Assembly: GCA_964495805.1 (NCBI GenBank)
Contig: CAZBWV010000030.1
Location: 1 to 6,108, forward strand
Direction: 5' to 3'
DNA: 6,108 bases
Source: JALXCH01 sp964495805
Lineage (GTDB): Bacteria > Calditrichota > Calditrichia > RBG-13-44-9
Shown here: one piece after another, positions 4,865 through 6,108 of the stretch
How the letters are laid out: every line of letters begins with the position of its first letter
Position numbering within the stretch: position 1 is the first letter of the stretch
The notes under the pieces: model-generated
Database searches by the model: none
The model's input: the letters and a program-made list of their open reading frames with translations, nothing else
What the model was told of the DNA's origin: nothing
Program-made: the position numbers and the translations under genes

Positions 4865-6108
4865 ATGCAGCGAAAGATGGTGACCATAGACGGCAACGAA
4901 GCGGCCGCCTATGTTGCACACAGGGTGAATGAGGTAATTGCGATTTACCCCATCACACCATCTTCTCCCATGGGCGAATGGGCGGATGCCTGGAGCGCCA
5001 TGGGGCAGAAAAACATCTGGGGAACTGTACCTTCGGTCATTGAGATGCAGAGCGAAGGCGGTGCTTCCGGGGCGGTGCATGGTGCCCTTCAGACCGGCGC
5101 CCTGACCACCACCTTTACCGCTTCCCAGGGCCTGTTGTTGATGATCCCCAATATGCACAAAATTGCCGGCGAATTAACCTCCACAGTATTTCACGTTTCG
5201 GCTCGTACTGTAGCCACCCACGCCCTTTCCATTTTTGGCGATCATAGTGACGTGATGGCAACCCGAACCACAGGATTTGCTCTGTTTGCCTCCAATTCCA
5301 TTCAGGAAATTATGGACTTTGCCCTGATTGCTCAGGCAGCCACTCTGGAAGGACGCGTACCGGTGCTGCACTTCTTCGATGGATTCCGATCCTCCCACGA
5401 AATCCAGAAGATTGAGCAGCTGACCATGGATGACATGCGGTACATGATTAACGACGATCTGGTGATAGCCCATCGGCAGCGGGCCCTTTCGCCAGACCAT
5501 CCCGTGCTGCGCGGAACCGCACAAAACCCCGACCACTTCTTCCAGGCACGCGAAACGGTTAACCCCTTCTACCTGAAATTCCCCGAAGTGATGCAAAAGC
5601 AGATGGACCGTTTTGCCGAACTGACCGGTCGGCACTATCATCTGTTCGATTATGTGGGACATCCGGAAGCCGAACGGGTGATTGTATTGATGGGTTCCGG
5701 CGCGGAAGCAGCCCACGAAACGGCCGAATTTCTGAGCGAACGCGGCGAAAAGGTGGGCGTGCTGAAAGTCCGACTGTTCCGGCCATTCTCCATCAAACAT
5801 TTTATTGAAGCGCTACCCAAAACCGTGAAAGCCATTGCTGCACTGGACCGAACCAAGGAACCGGGCAGCGCCGGTGAACCGCTGTACTTGGATGTGGTGA
5901 ACGCCCTGAACGAAAGCTACTCCGAAGGCACGCTCCCGTTCGATACCATGCCCAGAGTGATTGGCGGACGCTATGGCCTCTCTTCCAAAGAATTTACCCC
6001 GGCCATGGTGAAACGCATCTTCGAAGAACTGGAAAAGGATAAACCGAAAAACCACTTCACCATCGGGATTCATGACGATGTAACCCACACCAGTCTGGAA
6101 TACGATCC
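4865..6108 (+). CDS. nifJ: Pyruvate:ferredoxin (flavodoxin) oxidoreductase, partial (N-terminal 414 residues)
   Basis: This enzyme converts pyruvate and CoA to acetyl-CoA and CO2 and passes two electrons to ferredoxin or flavodoxin, in the cytoplasm of anaerobes. The single-chain form is about 1170-1200 residues, so about a third is visible and the frame is open at the right edge. The start MQRKMVTIDGNEAAAYVAHR is typical. Domain I (about 1-258) carries YPITPSS (28-34), EMQSEGGA (60-67), TASQG (85-89), SAR (112-114) and IFGDHSDVMA (123-132). T31, E64 and R114 fall on the substrate and thiamine-diphosphate residues known from the Desulfovibrio enzyme, with identical numbering. Domain II (about 259-414) has MGSG (276-279), LFRPF (304-308) and DRTKEPGSAGEP (328-339). 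Iron-sulfur and thiamine domains lie beyond the window. An AGGAG (4854-4858) sits 6 bases before the ATG. It is divergent from the glucanase gene, and downstream partners are unseen. Confidence 0.97.
   Translation, partial: MQRKMVTIDGNEAAAYVAHRVNEVIAIYPITPSSPMGEWADAWSAMGQKNIWGTVPSVIEMQSEGGASGAVHGALQTGALTTTFTASQGLLLMIPNMHKIAGELTSTVFHVSARTVATHALSIFGDHSDVMATRTTGFALFASNSIQEIMDFALIAQAATLEGRVPVLHFFDGFRSSHEIQKIEQLTMDDMRYMINDDLVIAHRQRALSPDHPVLRGTAQNPDHFFQARETVNPFYLKFPEVMQKQMDRFAELTGRHYHLFDYVGHPEAERVIVLMGSGAEAAHETAEFLSERGEKVGVLKVRLFRPFSIKHFIEALPKTVKAIAALDRTKEPGSAGEPLYLDVVNALNESYSEGTLPFDTMPRVIGGRYGLSSKEFTPAMVKRIFEELEKDKPKNHFTIGIHDDVTHTSLEYD

Noticed and set aside
5174..5800. 208-residue minus-strand frame opposite nifJ
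   Set aside because: It lies entirely antisense to the well-conserved nifJ coding sequence and shows no protein family features; it is a shadow frame.

Overview
The window looks like ordinary chromosomal sequence from an anaerobic or facultative, polysaccharide-degrading bacterium. Four protein genes are supported: a MerR-type regulator cut by the left edge, the SRP receptor ftsY, a large secreted family 9 glycoside hydrolase, and the first third of a pyruvate:ferredoxin oxidoreductase (nifJ) cut by the right edge. The C-terminal part of the glucanase resembles, from memory, modules common in secreted proteins of the Fibrobacterota-Chlorobiota-Bacteroidota (FCB) superphylum and relatives such as Calditrichota and Ignavibacteria. 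I therefore lean to that broad group with low confidence; no marker here fixes a phylum.

Layout, left to right. Positions 1-218 (minus) hold the start of the MerR-family gene. Positions 219-406 are a 188-bp spacer with three inverted repeats and a putative promoter. ftsY occupies 407-1318 (minus); an upstream Shine-Dalgarno sequence places its start at an ATG nine bases inside a longer TTG-started reading frame. Positions 1319-1792 are non-coding and carry two hairpins just downstream of the glucanase gene, one of them terminator-like. The 849-residue glucanase gene runs 1793-4342 (minus). Positions 4343-4864 are an AT-rich divergent intergenic region with several palindromes and a good sigma-70-like promoter facing nifJ. 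nifJ starts at 4865 (plus) and is still open at 6108.

Functionally, ftsY and merR may be co-transcribed or merR may use its own promoter. ftsY is a housekeeping protein-targeting gene with no evident link to the glucanase. The glucanase has a signal peptide, an N-terminal Ig-like domain, an apparently intact GH9 catalytic domain with a CelD-like zinc site, a less familiar middle module, and a terminal pair of dockerin-like calcium loops. The divergently placed nifJ would oxidise the pyruvate made from the released sugars, so the shared 522-bp region could co-ordinate polysaccharide breakdown with fermentative or anaerobic carbon flow. That link is inference from position only.

I found no mobile element, CRISPR array, tRNA or rRNA, and no evidence of a new multi-gene system. 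The parts most worth a second look are the C-terminal modules of the glucanase and the palindrome-rich control regions.
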